A stretch of 64,000 nt of DNA from Dictyoglomus sp. NZ13-RE01 (lineage in GTDB: Bacteria; Dictyoglomota; Dictyoglomia; Dictyoglomales; Dictyoglomaceae): contig NIRF01000003.1 of the NCBI GenBank assembly GCA_002878375.1, positions 62,001 through 126,000 on the forward strand, read 5' to 3'. Shown piece after piece: positions 27,095 through 36,778 of this stretch. How positions within the stretch are numbered: the stretch's first letter is position 1; each line of letters begins with the position of its first letter. The notes below the pieces were generated by a model. The model saw only the letters and a program-made list of their open reading frames with translations. It ran no database searches and was not told where the DNA came from. Position numbers and translations under genes: made by a program.

Positions 27095-27767
27095 GATAAA
27101 AAATTTACCAGAAAATGAAAAGCCTCGTGAAAGGCTTATAAATCAGGGAAGCCAAAGCTTATCTGATATAGAACTGCTCGCTATTATTCTAAGAACAGGA
27201 ACTAAAAATTTATCTGTTCTTGAGCTTTCCGAAAAGATATTAAAGGATTTTGGAAGCTTAAAAAGACTCTTTGAAGTAGGTATTGGAGAATTAATAAAAT
27301 ATCCAGGTATTGGAGTTACAAAAGCCATTCAGATTAAAGCAAGCATTGAATTAGGTAAAAGAATTTTCTTAGATAAAAGGGAGTATTTTCAAGAGAGTAT
27401 TCAGAATCCGCAGTCCGCTTATTTAATTTTTCAAGAGGATTTTCTAAATCTTTCTGAAGAACATTTATTTTGTGCCTATTTGGATGTGAAGAATCGATGT
27501 TTAAGTAAAAAATTAATAGCGAAGGGAAATCTAAATGTGGTATATGCACAGCCAAGAGAAATCTTTCGTTATGCTCTTCAAGAAAACTCTGGGAAAATAA
27601 TATTAGCTCATAATCATCCTTCTGGAGATTTAACACCCAGCGAGGAAGACATAATCTTTACTAAGAGGCTAATTGAGGCAGGAAAAATTATTGGTGTAGA
27701 GGTTTTGGATCACTTGATAATCTCTGATGGTAGATATTTAAGCTTAAAAGAAAATAAATACATTTAA
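27087..27767 (+). CDS. radC: RadC-family JAMM-domain protein
   Basis: The 226 residues combine an N-terminal helix-hairpin-helix (YPGIGVTKAIQIKA) with a JAB/MPN domain carrying the metal motif HNHPSGDLTPSEED (His-x-His, Ser, Asp). The starting motif PRERLINQGSQSLSDIELLAIILRTG is typical. It was historically called a DNA repair protein; its true role is unclear. Its stop overlaps that of proB on the other strand. Confidence 0.92.
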   Translation: MSKIKNLPENEKPRERLINQGSQSLSDIELLAIILRTGTKNLSVLELSEKILKDFGSLKRLFEVGIGELIKYPGIGVTKAIQIKASIELGKRIFLDKREYFQESIQNPQSAYLIFQEDFLNLSEEHLFCAYLDVKNRCLSKKLIAKGNLNVVYAQPREIFRYALQENSGKIILAHNHPSGDLTPSEEDIIFTKRLIEAGKIIGVEVLDHLIISDGRYLSLKENKYI

Positions 27768-28870
27768 TCGTTCTTTATAACTACTAAATTATCCCGATGT
27801 ACAACTTCTTCATAGGAAAGCTCCATTTGGTTTTCTATTTCCTCTTTTGTTTTTCCTATTATCTGGGAAAGTTCAAGACTACTATAATTTGATATGCCTC
27901 TTCCTATCTCCTCCCCTTCAAGGGTACAAATGGAGACTACATCACCACTTCCAAAAACTCCCTCAATCCTTTTAACTCCTACAGGAAGCAGACTTTTTCC
28001 TTTTTTTAGAATGGCTGTTATTGCCCCATCATCTATGTAGACCTTTCCTTCAGGTTTTGTTATAAATAGAAGCCAATGTTTTTTTCTTTGGGTATGCTCT
28101 TTTTTAGGTATAAAAAGAGTTCCAATTCTTTCTCCATTTATTATTCTAATTATTACATCTGGAATATCTGACTTTGCTAAAACCATGGGAATTCCAGCGG
28201 ACATTACAATTTTAGCAGAAGAAATTTTTGTATACATACCGCCAGTACCTTTGCCAGGTCCTGCCAACTTTTCTATCTCCTCATCTATCTCATAAATCTC
28301 GGATATAAGTTTTGCGTTTGCATCTTTATGAGGATCTTTTGTATAAACACCCTCTACATCAGACAAGATAATGAGTAGATCCGCATTTACAGCACAAGCA
28401 ACTTTAGCAGAAAGAGTATCATTATCACCTATTTTTATCTCTTCTACTGCCACAGTATCATTCTCATTAACTATTGGAATTACTCCCTCTTTTAATAAAA
28501 TGGTAAAGGTGTTGGATATATTTAAATACCTTTTTCTATCATAGAGATCTTCCGCAGTAAGCAAGATTTGAGCTATTGGTTGATGGAATAGGGAAAAGAG
28601 CTGAGAATAGTACTGCATTAATCTAACTTGTCCTACCGCTGCCAAAGCTTGTTTTGCAGGTAAATCTCTTCTTCCTACTAAGCCCTTTATTATCTCCCTA
28701 CCTGATGCAATCGCTCCAGAAGAAACAAGAATTACTTCTTTCCCTAATCTCTTAAGTTTTACACATTGTTCTACAATTCTAAGAAGTTTTTCGGGAGATA
28801 GGGACCCCATATCATCTACAAGGCTTGAGGTCCCTATCTTAACTACAATTCTTTTATAATTCTGCTCCAT
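27764..28870 (-). CDS. proB: Glutamate 5-kinase with PUA domain
   Basis: The 368-residue enzyme phosphorylates glutamate in proline synthesis. The kinase domain has VVKIGTSSL, VSSGAIASG, VNENDTVAVEEIKIGDNDTLSA and GTGGMYTKISSAK. A C-terminal PUA domain starts near residue 275 (LLPVGVKRIEGVFGSGDVVSI). The frame opens at a TTG (28894), but the ATG at 28870 gives the family start. It overlaps the DUF951 gene. No proA lies within the window. Confidence 0.92.
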   Translation of the reverse strand: MEQNYKRIVVKIGTSSLVDDMGSLSPEKLLRIVEQCVKLKRLGKEVILVSSGAIASGREIIKGLVGRRDLPAKQALAAVGQVRLMQYYSQLFSLFHQPIAQILLTAEDLYDRKRYLNISNTFTILLKEGVIPIVNENDTVAVEEIKIGDNDTLSAKVACAVNADLLIILSDVEGVYTKDPHKDANAKLISEIYEIDEEIEKLAGPGKGTGGMYTKISSAKIVMSAGIPMVLAKSDIPDVIIRIINGERIGTLFIPKKEHTQRKKHWLLFITKPEGKVYIDDGAITAILKKGKSLLPVGVKRIEGVFGSGDVVSICTLEGEEIGRGISNYSSLELSQIIGKTKEEIENQMELSYEEVVHRDNLVVIKND

Positions 28871-29066
28871 AGGATTCAATTTCCTTTTTCCCAACCTTTT
28901 TTGCCTTGTTTCTTATTTTTATCCTTGGAATCATTATAATATGTCCACATTTTTCGCATTGCAGTTTTATGTCTGAGCCTACATACAATACTACCCAGGT
29001 CTTTCCACCACAAGGATGGGGCTTTGGCAGTTCTATTATATCTCCTACTTCAAACTTTATTATCAT
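28854..29066 (-). CDS. DUF951 family protein
   Basis: The 70-residue protein matches DUF951: GDIIELPKPHPCGGKTWVVLYVGSDIKLQCEKCGH in outline, with PHPCGG and CEKCGH as likely zinc ligands, and MIPR. Function unknown. Its ATG overlaps the EF-G-like stop by four bases, and its end overlaps proB. Confidence 0.85.
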   Translation of the reverse strand: MIIKFEVGDIIELPKPHPCGGKTWVVLYVGSDIKLQCEKCGHIIMIPRIKIRNKAKKVGKKEIESYGAEL

Positions 29067-31153
29067 TCTTCCTCTTCCTCTGCTCTTGGTTTTGCCTTAG
29101 CAATAATCTCCTCTTGTATCTTTGCAGGAACTTCCTCATAATGGGAGAATTTCATCGTATATGAGCCTCTACCTTGCGTAATTGATTTCAAAGTAGAAGA
29201 ATATCTCAACATTTCCGCAAGAGGTACCAAAGCCTTTATAACCTGCATTTTTCCTAAGGACTCTATCTGAGTAACCCTTCCTCTCCTCCCATTAAGGTCA
29301 CTTATTATATCCCCTGTATAGGTATCCGGCGCAGTTACTTCTACCTGCATTATAGGTTCCAGTAGGACAGGTTTTGCCTCTAAAAATCCTTTTTTAAAAG
29401 CTTTTGCAGCTGCCACTTTAAAAGCCATATCAGAGGAGTCCACTTCATGGTATGAACCATCAAATAATGTAACCCGAACATCTACTATTGGATAACCAGC
29501 CAAAATACCCTTCTCCATAGTTTCCCTTATACCCTTTTCTACTGCAGGTATGTAGTTCTTTGGTACTACACCACCCACAATTTTATCTACAAACTCAAAT
29601 CCCCCACCTCTTGGAAGGGGTTCAAGTTCTAACCAAACATGTCCATACTGACCTCTTCCACCTGTCTGCTTCTTAACCTTTCCTTCCGCCTTTGCTGTCG
29701 TCCTTATAGTCTCTCTATATGCCACTTGAGGTGTACCTAAAGTAACATTTACCCCAAATTTTCTTTGCATTCTTTCCACTACTACCTCTAAATGGGAATC
29801 TCCTAATCCATAAATTAAGGTTTCATTAGTCTCAAAATTCCTTTGTACCCTTATTGTAGGATCTTCCTCTACTATTCTTGTCAGGGCAGTACTCATTCTA
29901 TCCTCGTCCGCTCTTGATTTTGGTATAACGGAGACTGAGAATACTGGCTCTGGGAATGGTAGTGGCTTAATTTTGTAAGAATTTTCTTTGCTTGATAAGG
30001 TATCATTTGTGGCAGTTTCCTTTAGCTTTGAGACTACACATATATCGCCAGTAGTAACCTCAATAGCTTGTTCTTGGTTTTTGCCTCTTTGATAATAAAT
30101 TTGGGCAATCTTTTCTTGAATATCTTTATTTAGATTGTATAAGTTTGAGTCAGGTCTCAAACTTCCTGATATTATCCTTAAATAATTGAGTTTTCCTACA
30201 AAAGGATCTGCGGAAGTCTTAAATACAAAAGCCACCACACCATTATTTTCCCCTATTTTAACTTCCTTTTCTTCACCTGTCTTTACATCTTCAACCTTAA
30301 TAGGAGCTCTCTCCTTAGGATTTGGAAACATCTGAATTACATAATCTAAAAATTTAGATACTCCAACATTCTTAGTGGAAGATATGGCAAAAACAGGGAA
30401 TATCTCTCTATTAATAAAAGCTTTTCTAAGGGTATCCACAATTAGATTGGCTTCTATTTCTTCCCCCTCTAAATATCTTTGCAAAAGTTCCTCATCAAAC
30501 TCTATAATAGTTTCAATGAGATTTTGTCTCCATTTATTTACTTCTTCCTTCAACTCTGAAGGAATACTTGTCTCTTTTTCTTCTCCTTTATCATCAGGAT
30601 AAATATAAGCCTTTTCGTTAAGTAGATCAACAATTCCTTGGAAACTTGCCTCTTTTCCGATAGGCAAAACTATTGGTAAAACTTTATTTCCAAATCTTTC
30701 TTGTAAAGTCTTCAAAGTTTCAAAAAAGTCCGCATTTTCTCTATCCAACTTATTTATGATAAATGCGGAGGGTAAAGAGTATTCCTGTGCCATGCTCCAG
30801 ATTCTCTCATGTTGAACCTGAATACCTGAGATTGCATCCAAGACCAACACCACAGTATCTACAGCCATAAGAGCACTAATTACTTCTCCAATAAAATCCG
30901 CATATCCAGGAGTATCCACTAAATTTATCTTCTTACCTTTCCATTCAAAAGGAAGAAGGGATAAACTAAGAGAAATTCCTCTTTTTACTTCTTCAGGCTC
31001 AAAATCAGAAACCGTATTCCCACTCTCAACTTTTCCCATTCTATCTATAACTTTAGCGGTGTAAAGAATTGCCTCCGATAATGTAGTTTTTCCAGAACCT
31101 CCATGACCAAAAAGTCCTACATTTCTTAAATCTTCAGTGGTATATTGTTTCAT
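29063..31153 (-). CDS. Elongation factor G-like GTPase (EF-G paralogue)
   Basis: The 696 residues have all EF-G domains. The GTPase has GHGGSGKTT (16-24), DTPGYADF and NKLDREN. Domains III to V follow, including GRGQYGHVWLELEP and SDLNGRRGRVTQIES. Switch I reads EEVKRGISLSLS instead of the ERGITI of canonical EF-G, which marks the EF-G-like branch seen beside a normal EF-G in many thermophiles. Its role may be recycling or stress rather than bulk translocation. It lies apart from ribosomal genes. Confidence 0.88.
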   Translation of the reverse strand: MKQYTTEDLRNVGLFGHGGSGKTTLSEAILYTAKVIDRMGKVESGNTVSDFEPEEVKRGISLSLSLLPFEWKGKKINLVDTPGYADFIGEVISALMAVDTVVLVLDAISGIQVQHERIWSMAQEYSLPSAFIINKLDRENADFFETLKTLQERFGNKVLPIVLPIGKEASFQGIVDLLNEKAYIYPDDKGEEKETSIPSELKEEVNKWRQNLIETIIEFDEELLQRYLEGEEIEANLIVDTLRKAFINREIFPVFAISSTKNVGVSKFLDYVIQMFPNPKERAPIKVEDVKTGEEKEVKIGENNGVVAFVFKTSADPFVGKLNYLRIISGSLRPDSNLYNLNKDIQEKIAQIYYQRGKNQEQAIEVTTGDICVVSKLKETATNDTLSSKENSYKIKPLPFPEPVFSVSVIPKSRADEDRMSTALTRIVEEDPTIRVQRNFETNETLIYGLGDSHLEVVVERMQRKFGVNVTLGTPQVAYRETIRTTAKAEGKVKKQTGGRGQYGHVWLELEPLPRGGGFEFVDKIVGGVVPKNYIPAVEKGIRETMEKGILAGYPIVDVRVTLFDGSYHEVDSSDMAFKVAAAKAFKKGFLEAKPVLLEPIMQVEVTAPDTYTGDIISDLNGRRGRVTQIESLGKMQVIKALVPLAEMLRYSSTLKSITQGRGSYTMKFSHYEEVPAKIQEEIIAKAKPRAEEEEE

Positions 31154-31231
31154 TTTATCTTTTAAAACCCCCTTCTACAAATTTTAATATTCTTTTAGTG
31201 AAATTTCCTAAAAAAGTTAAATCCTTTTATT

Positions 31232-31237
31232 ATTATA
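31232..31237 (-). promoter_or_regulatory. -10 box between dut and the EF-G-like gene
   Basis: TATAAT directly follows the dut stop on the minus strand; a start near 31225 would leave a leader of about 70 bases. No recognisable -35 box. Confidence 0.25.
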
Positions 31238-31687
31238 TCAAATTCCTGTGCTTCCCAGCCCCCTCTCTCCTCTTTCAGTTTCTGGCAATTTATCCATTTC
31301 CTTCCATAAAACCTTAGGATAAGATAGAATTAACAACTGGGCTATACGCATTCCCCTTTTTCCATAAAAGGTTCTGTTGGAAAAATTAATTAAGTTAACC
31401 AATATCTCGCCTCTATAATCACTATCTATTAGTCCTGGAGTGTTTAAGACTGTAATCCCTTCCTTTGCAGATAAACCACTCCTTGGTAGAACTAAAGCTA
31501 AGAATCCCAAGGGCAGAGCTATTCTAATTCCCGTAGGAACTATTATTCCTCCATTTATTTCATTAAAAGGAGGAAGTATAAAATCCTCCCTTGCAAAGAG
31601 ATCAAGAGCGGATGCCCCCTCTGTAGCATAAAAGGGGAGAGGTAAATTTTTATCTAATCTCTCAATTAAAACCTCTACCTTCTCCAT
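31238..31687 (-). CDS. dut: dUTP diphosphatase
   Basis: The 149 residues contain the trimeric dUTPase motifs in order: [41 protein letters not shown] and [10 protein letters not shown]. It removes dUTP and supplies dUMP, which the ThyX encoded far upstream in the same gene string would methylate. It is 12 bases after proS. Confidence 0.95.
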   Translation of the reverse strand: MEKVEVLIERLDKNLPLPFYATEGASALDLFAREDFILPPFNEINGGIIVPTGIRIALPLGFLALVLPRSGLSAKEGITVLNTPGLIDSDYRGEILVNLINFSNRTFYGKRGMRIAQLLILSYPKVLWKEMDKLPETERGERGLGSTGI

Positions 31688-31699
31688 AATCTTTTATCT

Positions 31700-33145
31700 T
31701 TAGTAGGCTTTGGCAAACAAAGCTTTTATATTTGTTTCTTTACCACAATAGATACATTTTCCTTTTTCTTCTTTCCAATCAAAAGGTATGTTTCTTATAG
31801 TAGCAGAAGTTAGCTCTTTAATTTTTAACTCGCATTCTCCACTTCCACACCAACTGGCTTTAATAAATCCTCTTTTTTCCTCTATTATTTTCTTAAATTC
31901 TTCAAAGGATTCTACCTCATAAGTATTTTCTTCTCTAAATCTCAAAGCTTTTTCAAACATACTCCTTTGAATGTTATTTAAAAGATCTCTCAAGTTATCC
32001 ACCATATTTTCCTTTTTGAAAGAAGTTTTTTCTCTTTTATCTCTTCTTGCTGTAAAGATCTCTCCTTTTTCTACCTCCTTAGGTCCTATTTCAATTCTTA
32101 CTGGAACTCCTTTCAACTCCCACTCATTAAACTTCCATCCTGGAGTATGTTCTTCATCCTTATCCACAAAAACCCTAAAATGCTCCCTTAAGATAGAGTA
32201 AATTTCATCCACATATCTATATACCTTTTCCTTATCTTTATCTTCCCTCCATATTGGAATGATAACTATCTGATAAGGTGCTACCTTTGGAGGTAGGACA
32301 AGACCATAATCATCTCCATGAGTCATAATTAGTGCTCCAATGGAACGTGTAGAAACTCCCCAACTGGTTTGCCATACATACTTTCTTTCCCCATCTATAT
32401 CTTGAAAGGTAATATCAAAGGCTTTTGCAAAATGTTGACCTAAATTGTGTGAAGTTCCAGCTTGAAGAGCTCTACCATCCGCTAACAATACTTCTACAGA
32501 ATAGGTTCTAAGCGCACCAGCAAACTTTTCATTCTCCGTTTTTACTCCAGCAATCACTGGTATAGAAAGATCTTCCTCAAAAAATTCTTTGTAAACATTT
32601 AACATCTTTAAAGCCTCTTCTTCTGCTTCCTCTAAGGTTCTATGTGCAGTGTGTCCTTCCTGCCATAAAAATTCTGTTGTTCTTAAGAAAAGCCTTGTTT
32701 CTTTTTCCCATCTTACCACATTTGCCCATTGATTTATGAGTACGGGTAAGTCTCTCCATGATTGAATCCACTTTGAAAACATACTACAGATGATAGACTC
32801 TGATGTAGGTCTTACTGCAAGAGGTTCTACTAAATCTTCATCTCCTCCTTTTGTTACCCATGCTACCTGTGGAGAGAATCCCTCTACGTGTTCTGCTTCT
32901 TTTTCAAGGAAACTTTTAGGAATAAACAAGGGGAAATATGCATTTTCATGACCTGTTCTTTTTATTTTTTCATCCAGCAATCTTTGCATATTCTCCCACA
33001 GAGCAAATCCATAAGGTCTAATTACCATGCAACCTTTAATTGGAGCATAATCTGCAAGCTTTGCTTTTAAAATTACATCAGTATACCATCTTGAGAAGTC
33101 TTCCTTTTGAGAAGTTATACTTTCTACAAATTTTTTCTCCTCCAT
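31700..33145 (-). CDS. proS: Prolyl-tRNA synthetase, short eukaryote/archaea-like type
   Basis: The 481-residue class II synthetase has motif 2 (LFLRTTEFLWQEGHTAH) and motif 3. The C-terminal domain has a cysteine cluster (CGSGECE...CIYCGK). It lacks the YbaK-like editing insertion of ordinary bacterial ProRS, so it belongs to the short form also found in thermophiles. An ATG six bases upstream touches the GGAGGG site, so the second ATG (33145) is the better start. Confidence 0.94.
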   Translation of the reverse strand: MEEKKFVESITSQKEDFSRWYTDVILKAKLADYAPIKGCMVIRPYGFALWENMQRLLDEKIKRTGHENAYFPLFIPKSFLEKEAEHVEGFSPQVAWVTKGGDEDLVEPLAVRPTSESIICSMFSKWIQSWRDLPVLINQWANVVRWEKETRLFLRTTEFLWQEGHTAHRTLEEAEEEALKMLNVYKEFFEEDLSIPVIAGVKTENEKFAGALRTYSVEVLLADGRALQAGTSHNLGQHFAKAFDITFQDIDGERKYVWQTSWGVSTRSIGALIMTHGDDYGLVLPPKVAPYQIVIIPIWREDKDKEKVYRYVDEIYSILREHFRVFVDKDEEHTPGWKFNEWELKGVPVRIEIGPKEVEKGEIFTARRDKREKTSFKKENMVDNLRDLLNNIQRSMFEKALRFREENTYEVESFEEFKKIIEEKRGFIKASWCGSGECELKIKELTSATIRNIPFDWKEEKGKCIYCGKETNIKALFAKAY

Positions 33146-33157
33146 TATCATACCCTC

Positions 33158-34351
33158 CTATAATTCAAATCTTACTTTTAAAGGACCACTATTATAAGTA
33201 TCCTCGTCTGCAACTATACTTAAAATAACCTTTTTACCCTTTGATTTTATAGCATAAACTACGTTATAGAAATCTTCCAAGGATATATCTCCTACAGTAT
33301 TAGTAAGTGGATCTGGTAATATCCCCCTAAGTTGGACAATCTTATTCACTTCTGATAATATTTCTAATAGTCTTGCTTCAATCTTATCCTTTGATTCACT
33401 TCCATCCACAACTCTTGTTAAAATCACTTCATTCTTTTTAAATACGAGAAAATAAGGATGTATATCTAAGCTAACAAGCACAGGTTCTCCTTCAAAGGTG
33501 TTTACCATGGCTATGGTACGGATTAATTTATCTCCAGGAGACATTAAGGAATTAATGAGCTTTTCCCATTCCGATTTTGGTAGCCATACTGTTCCCTTAT
33601 TATTCTGAGAGCCTGCTCCTTTATTAGTAGCAATCTGCTCCAATAAACTAAGAAGGGTCTTTCCCTCTTTTATAGCCTCCTCTTCTGAAAGTCCTCCTCT
33701 ACTAACCCAATTTAAAATTAATTCTCCCCTTCTAAAAACCAATCCCTCACTTCGGATAAGGTTAATTGTATTGGTTAAGAAATCCAGCTCCTCAACTAAT
33801 CCTTTTTTGTCCTCTAACAATTTATTCTTTTCCTTTTCTAATATGGCTATTCTTTTTGACATATCATAGAGTGCCCTTTGCATATTTTCCTTATCCTTTA
33901 CCAGATCTTCCTTCTCTTTTCTCAATTTGATTAGTTCTTTTTCTAAATTATCCTTTGTGCTTTTAATATTTTCAAGTTCTTTTCTAAATTTTTCCACCTC
34001 TTCTCTTAGCATTTCCTTCTCTTCAGATGCTTCTTTGAGTTTTTGATTAACTTTTGACAACTCTTCATTTTTGATATTCACTGCTATCTGTAAAGAACTT
34101 AATTGTCTTTTTAGTCTATCCAAGCCAAATATGGCAGTCCTTACATTCTCTGAAAAGAAAGTAAGGATTAGCAATGTGGAAACCATAATTAAAATACCTG
34201 TGATAACGCTTACTAAACGTGATGTATATTTGGGACGAAGATTAAAAAGTGAAAGTTTTTTCTTCCCTACTTTTCTTCCAACATAGTCACCTAAGTAGGC
34301 TATTACACCACTTAGAATAATTAAAATGATAATAAGTAAAAATCCAGACAT
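33158..34351 (-). CDS. DUF3084 family membrane-anchored coiled-coil protein
   Basis: The 397 residues begin with two membrane helices around a conserved loop (GDYVGRKVGKKKLSLFNLRPKYTS in outline). A long coiled-coil (about residues 75-190) and a C-terminal globular domain follow. The loop matches DUF3084, known in cyanobacteria and some thermophiles, of unknown function. It overlaps the lptB stop by one base, which suggests an envelope role. Confidence 0.8.
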   Translation of the reverse strand: MSGFLLIIILIILSGVIAYLGDYVGRKVGKKKLSLFNLRPKYTSRLVSVITGILIMVSTLLILTFFSENVRTAIFGLDRLKRQLSSLQIAVNIKNEELSKVNQKLKEASEEKEMLREEVEKFRKELENIKSTKDNLEKELIKLRKEKEDLVKDKENMQRALYDMSKRIAILEKEKNKLLEDKKGLVEELDFLTNTINLIRSEGLVFRRGELILNWVSRGGLSEEEAIKEGKTLLSLLEQIATNKGAGSQNNKGTVWLPKSEWEKLINSLMSPGDKLIRTIAMVNTFEGEPVLVSLDIHPYFLVFKKNEVILTRVVDGSESKDKIEARLLEILSEVNKIVQLRGILPDPLTNTVGDISLEDFYNVVYAIKSKGKKVILSIVADEDTYNSGPLKVRFEL

Positions 34352-35070
34352 TATATATTAAACCTCTCCCCTAAGAAAAACTTCTTGGCTAAGTCATTAT
34401 TCACAATCTCCTCTGGAGTTCCAGAGATCAAAATCTCTCCAGAATATATTATATAGGCAAAATCAGTAATGGCTAAGGTGTCTCTTACATTATGATCTGT
34501 AATTAAGATTCCTAAATTTTTACTTCTCAAGTAATGAATGGTCTCTTGCAAGTTTTGTACCGTTAAGGGGTCAACACCTGCAAAGGGTTCATCAAGAAGT
34601 ATATATTTAGGGGAAAGAGCCAAGACCCTTGCTATTTCTACTCTTCTCCTTTCCCCTCCTGATAAAGTGTATCCATAATTTTTCCTTACTTTTTGAAGTT
34701 GAAACTCTTCTATTAACTCTTCCAATTTCTTTTTTTGTTCTAAGGGAGTTAAGTTTGTAAGTTCCAAAACTAATCTTATGTTATCCTCAACAGAAAGCTT
34801 TCTAAATATAGTTGGATCTTGAGCCAAATATCCTAAACCCTTTTTTGCCCTTTTTGGCATAGAAAGATAGGTTATATCTTCCCCCTCTAAAAGGACCTTT
34901 CCAGCATCCGCAAAGACCTCTCCCATGATTGTATAGAAGGTGGTAGTTTTCCCAGCTCCATTTGGACCCAATAATCCTACCACCATTCCAGGTTCAACCT
35001 GCAATGTTACATTCTTTACTACACACCTTTTACCATAATATTTATAGATTCCAAGTGTTTCTAAAGGCAT
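34351..35070 (-). CDS. lptB: LPS export ABC transporter ATPase LptB
   Basis: The 239 residues show Walker A GPNGAGKTT (35-43), LSGGERRRVEIAR, ILLDEPFAGVDPLTV and the LptB-like YLAQDPTIFRKLSVEDN. It energises lipopolysaccharide extraction from the inner membrane. LptF/G/C/A are not in the window. No Shine-Dalgarno precedes the ATG; the promoter lies very close. Confidence 0.92.
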   Translation of the reverse strand: MPLETLGIYKYYGKRCVVKNVTLQVEPGMVVGLLGPNGAGKTTTFYTIMGEVFADAGKVLLEGEDITYLSMPKRAKKGLGYLAQDPTIFRKLSVEDNIRLVLELTNLTPLEQKKKLEELIEEFQLQKVRKNYGYTLSGGERRRVEIARVLALSPKYILLDEPFAGVDPLTVQNLQETIHYLRSKNLGILITDHNVRDTLAITDFAYIIYSGEILISGTPEEIVNNDLAKKFFLGERFNI

Positions 35071-35081
35071 TTATATGCATA

Positions 35082-35110
35082 ATGTTAAAGAAAAATGTAA
35101 TGAATGTCAA
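35082..35110 (-). promoter_or_regulatory. Promoter of lptB, possibly giving a leaderless message
   Basis: A perfect -35 TTGACA (35110-35105) and TAACAT (35087-35082) are 17 bases apart. The start would fall near 35075, only about 5 bases before the ATG, and no ribosome site is visible. Confidence 0.45.
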
Positions 35111-35114
35111 TTTA

Positions 35115-35726
35115 TTAATGAGCTAACCCTCTTAAGAGTTGCCATAACTCACTATAGCCTTTCTTTTGAAGTATACTTAGAGTAATAAAATATTCTTTTA
35201 ACGCCAATAAATAGTTACCCTTTCTATAGTAGATTGCACATTTTAGAGCATGTAAAGCCTCATTATTAGAGTTAATCTTAATTCCTTCATCTACTAAACT
35301 TTCTGAGGATTTTATATTACCCATTTCATAATGGAGGTAAGCCAAGTAGGCAATTACCCAGTCATCCTGCGGGTTTACATTATAAATTTTATTGAAATAA
35401 AGTAGTGCCTTTTCTTTGTTTCCACTAAAGTAATTAGCAAAAGCAAGCTGATAATAAGAAAAAATATTTTCCTCTTTTATCTCTTTAGCCTTTTTATAGA
35501 ATAGGTTTGGCTCTAATTTTTCTATCTTTTTATATATATCATAGGCTTTATCTAATCTACCCTCTGCCATATAAATTACGAAAAGATCAAAGAGTAAATC
35601 TAAATTATTAGGGTCTTTAATAAGCAAGTTTTCATAATTTTGAGAAAGGCTTTTCCAGTCATAAGAAAAGGAGACAAAAGTCAGTATTAAATTAAAGATT
35701 AATATTTTGAAGAATAAATTTCGCAA
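35115..35726 (-). CDS. TPR repeat protein with signal peptide
   Basis: The 203 residues start with a hydrophobic signal (LFFKILIFNLILTFVSFS) followed by about four tetratricopeptide repeats: LDLLFDLFVIYMAEGRLDKA, FANYFSGNKEKALLYFNK, AYLHYEMGNIKSSESLVDEG and ALKCAIYYRKGNYLLALKE. Probably exported or periplasmic and used in protein contacts. Start is TTG with AGGAG. It overlaps the preceding gene by 35 bases. Confidence 0.75.
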   Translation of the reverse strand: MRNLFFKILIFNLILTFVSFSYDWKSLSQNYENLLIKDPNNLDLLFDLFVIYMAEGRLDKAYDIYKKIEKLEPNLFYKKAKEIKEENIFSYYQLAFANYFSGNKEKALLYFNKIYNVNPQDDWVIAYLAYLHYEMGNIKSSESLVDEGIKINSNNEALHALKCAIYYRKGNYLLALKEYFITLSILQKKGYSELWQLLRGLAH

Positions 35727-36777
35727 TATTATCCGCTCCTTTTCTCCCTAACCTTTCCTTTCCAGAAAACGCTCTACTTTTTTTCTCTTCAGGATGCTCA
35801 ATAAAATAGATGATTTTTTCCCCTGCCTCCTTAAAGTCCTTTGCCAGTTCTAATCCTTCCCCTAAAAGAGCCTTCTGCATTTTTAAAAATCTTTGGGTAA
35901 TTTGAGGTCCTTTTCCTGGGAATGAAACCACAAGCTTTCCCATATAAACTGCCTGTTCATTAGCAGTGCCTGCTAAACCAAGCACTAAATAAGCCCTTTT
36001 AACTACATTATTAAATTCTCCACATGTTATATTTACTGGAAAATTATAGCTTTTAACCAATTTTTCTATTATATCTTTTCTTTCTATGGGTAGATAAGGG
36101 GATAAAACAATTTCAAAGGAAAAATCAGGATAACTTCTATAAACTATTTCACAAGTTTTCAGCATTAATTTTAAATTTTCAATTGCTTCCGTCCTACTTC
36201 CAGGAAGAAGTACAATGACCTTTTGCCCATCACTATAAAATTCATCATCTAAACCATCAAACATGGGATTTCCCAGATAATAGGTCCAAGGTATGTATTT
36301 TCTTAAATATTCTGAAGTGGGATTATCTCTTGTGAAAACAAATTTTGTTAATTTTTTCATAAGGTATATTTCAGGATAGTAAAAGGAAGAATTTAATACT
36401 GATTTTGCGGTGGGAAGAAAGAAGGCTTTTTTCTTAGTTAAAGAGCCCATAATAAGGTTGTAAGTATCTCCAACACAAATAAGCTCCATTTTTAAGCCTT
36501 GCATCTTCCTTAAAGTTTTCAATTGTTCTTTGAAAAAGGGGATAAAACCAGATTTTAAATCTGAAAACAAACCTCTTCCTAAGGCTCTTATACTAAATCC
36601 TCCGCTTGGAAATTCTTTTCTTGGATCGAGAAGTTCTACAGGAAGATCTATAAAGGCTTTTCCAACCCCTACTAAAGGATAAACAAATATTTTTATATCC
36701 TTGAATTTTAAGATCCTTTCAATTATTCTTCTTGCAATTATATCTTCTCCAATTCCATTACTTATAAAGAGCAACAT
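35692..36777 (-). CDS. Lipid-A-disaccharide synthase-related protein (LpxB-like, third copy)
   Basis: This 361-residue protein has a GT-B fold like LpxB: SNGIGEDIIARRI at the start, VGDTYNLIMG, VLLPGSRTEAIENLKLML, and LVLGLAGTANEQAVYMGKLVVSFPG. It resembles the LpxB-related family known from cyanobacteria and thermophiles. Acceptor and donor are unknown. Position in the lipid A cluster suggests glycosylation of lipid A or a lipid precursor. Confidence 0.75.
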   Translation of the reverse strand: MLLFISNGIGEDIIARRIIERILKFKDIKIFVYPLVGVGKAFIDLPVELLDPRKEFPSGGFSIRALGRGLFSDLKSGFIPFFKEQLKTLRKMQGLKMELICVGDTYNLIMGSLTKKKAFFLPTAKSVLNSSFYYPEIYLMKKLTKFVFTRDNPTSEYLRKYIPWTYYLGNPMFDGLDDEFYSDGQKVIVLLPGSRTEAIENLKLMLKTCEIVYRSYPDFSFEIVLSPYLPIERKDIIEKLVKSYNFPVNITCGEFNNVVKRAYLVLGLAGTANEQAVYMGKLVVSFPGKGPQITQRFLKMQKALLGEGLELAKDFKEAGEKIIYFIEHPEEKKSRAFSGKERLGRKGADNIAKFILQNINL

Positions 36778-36778
36778 T

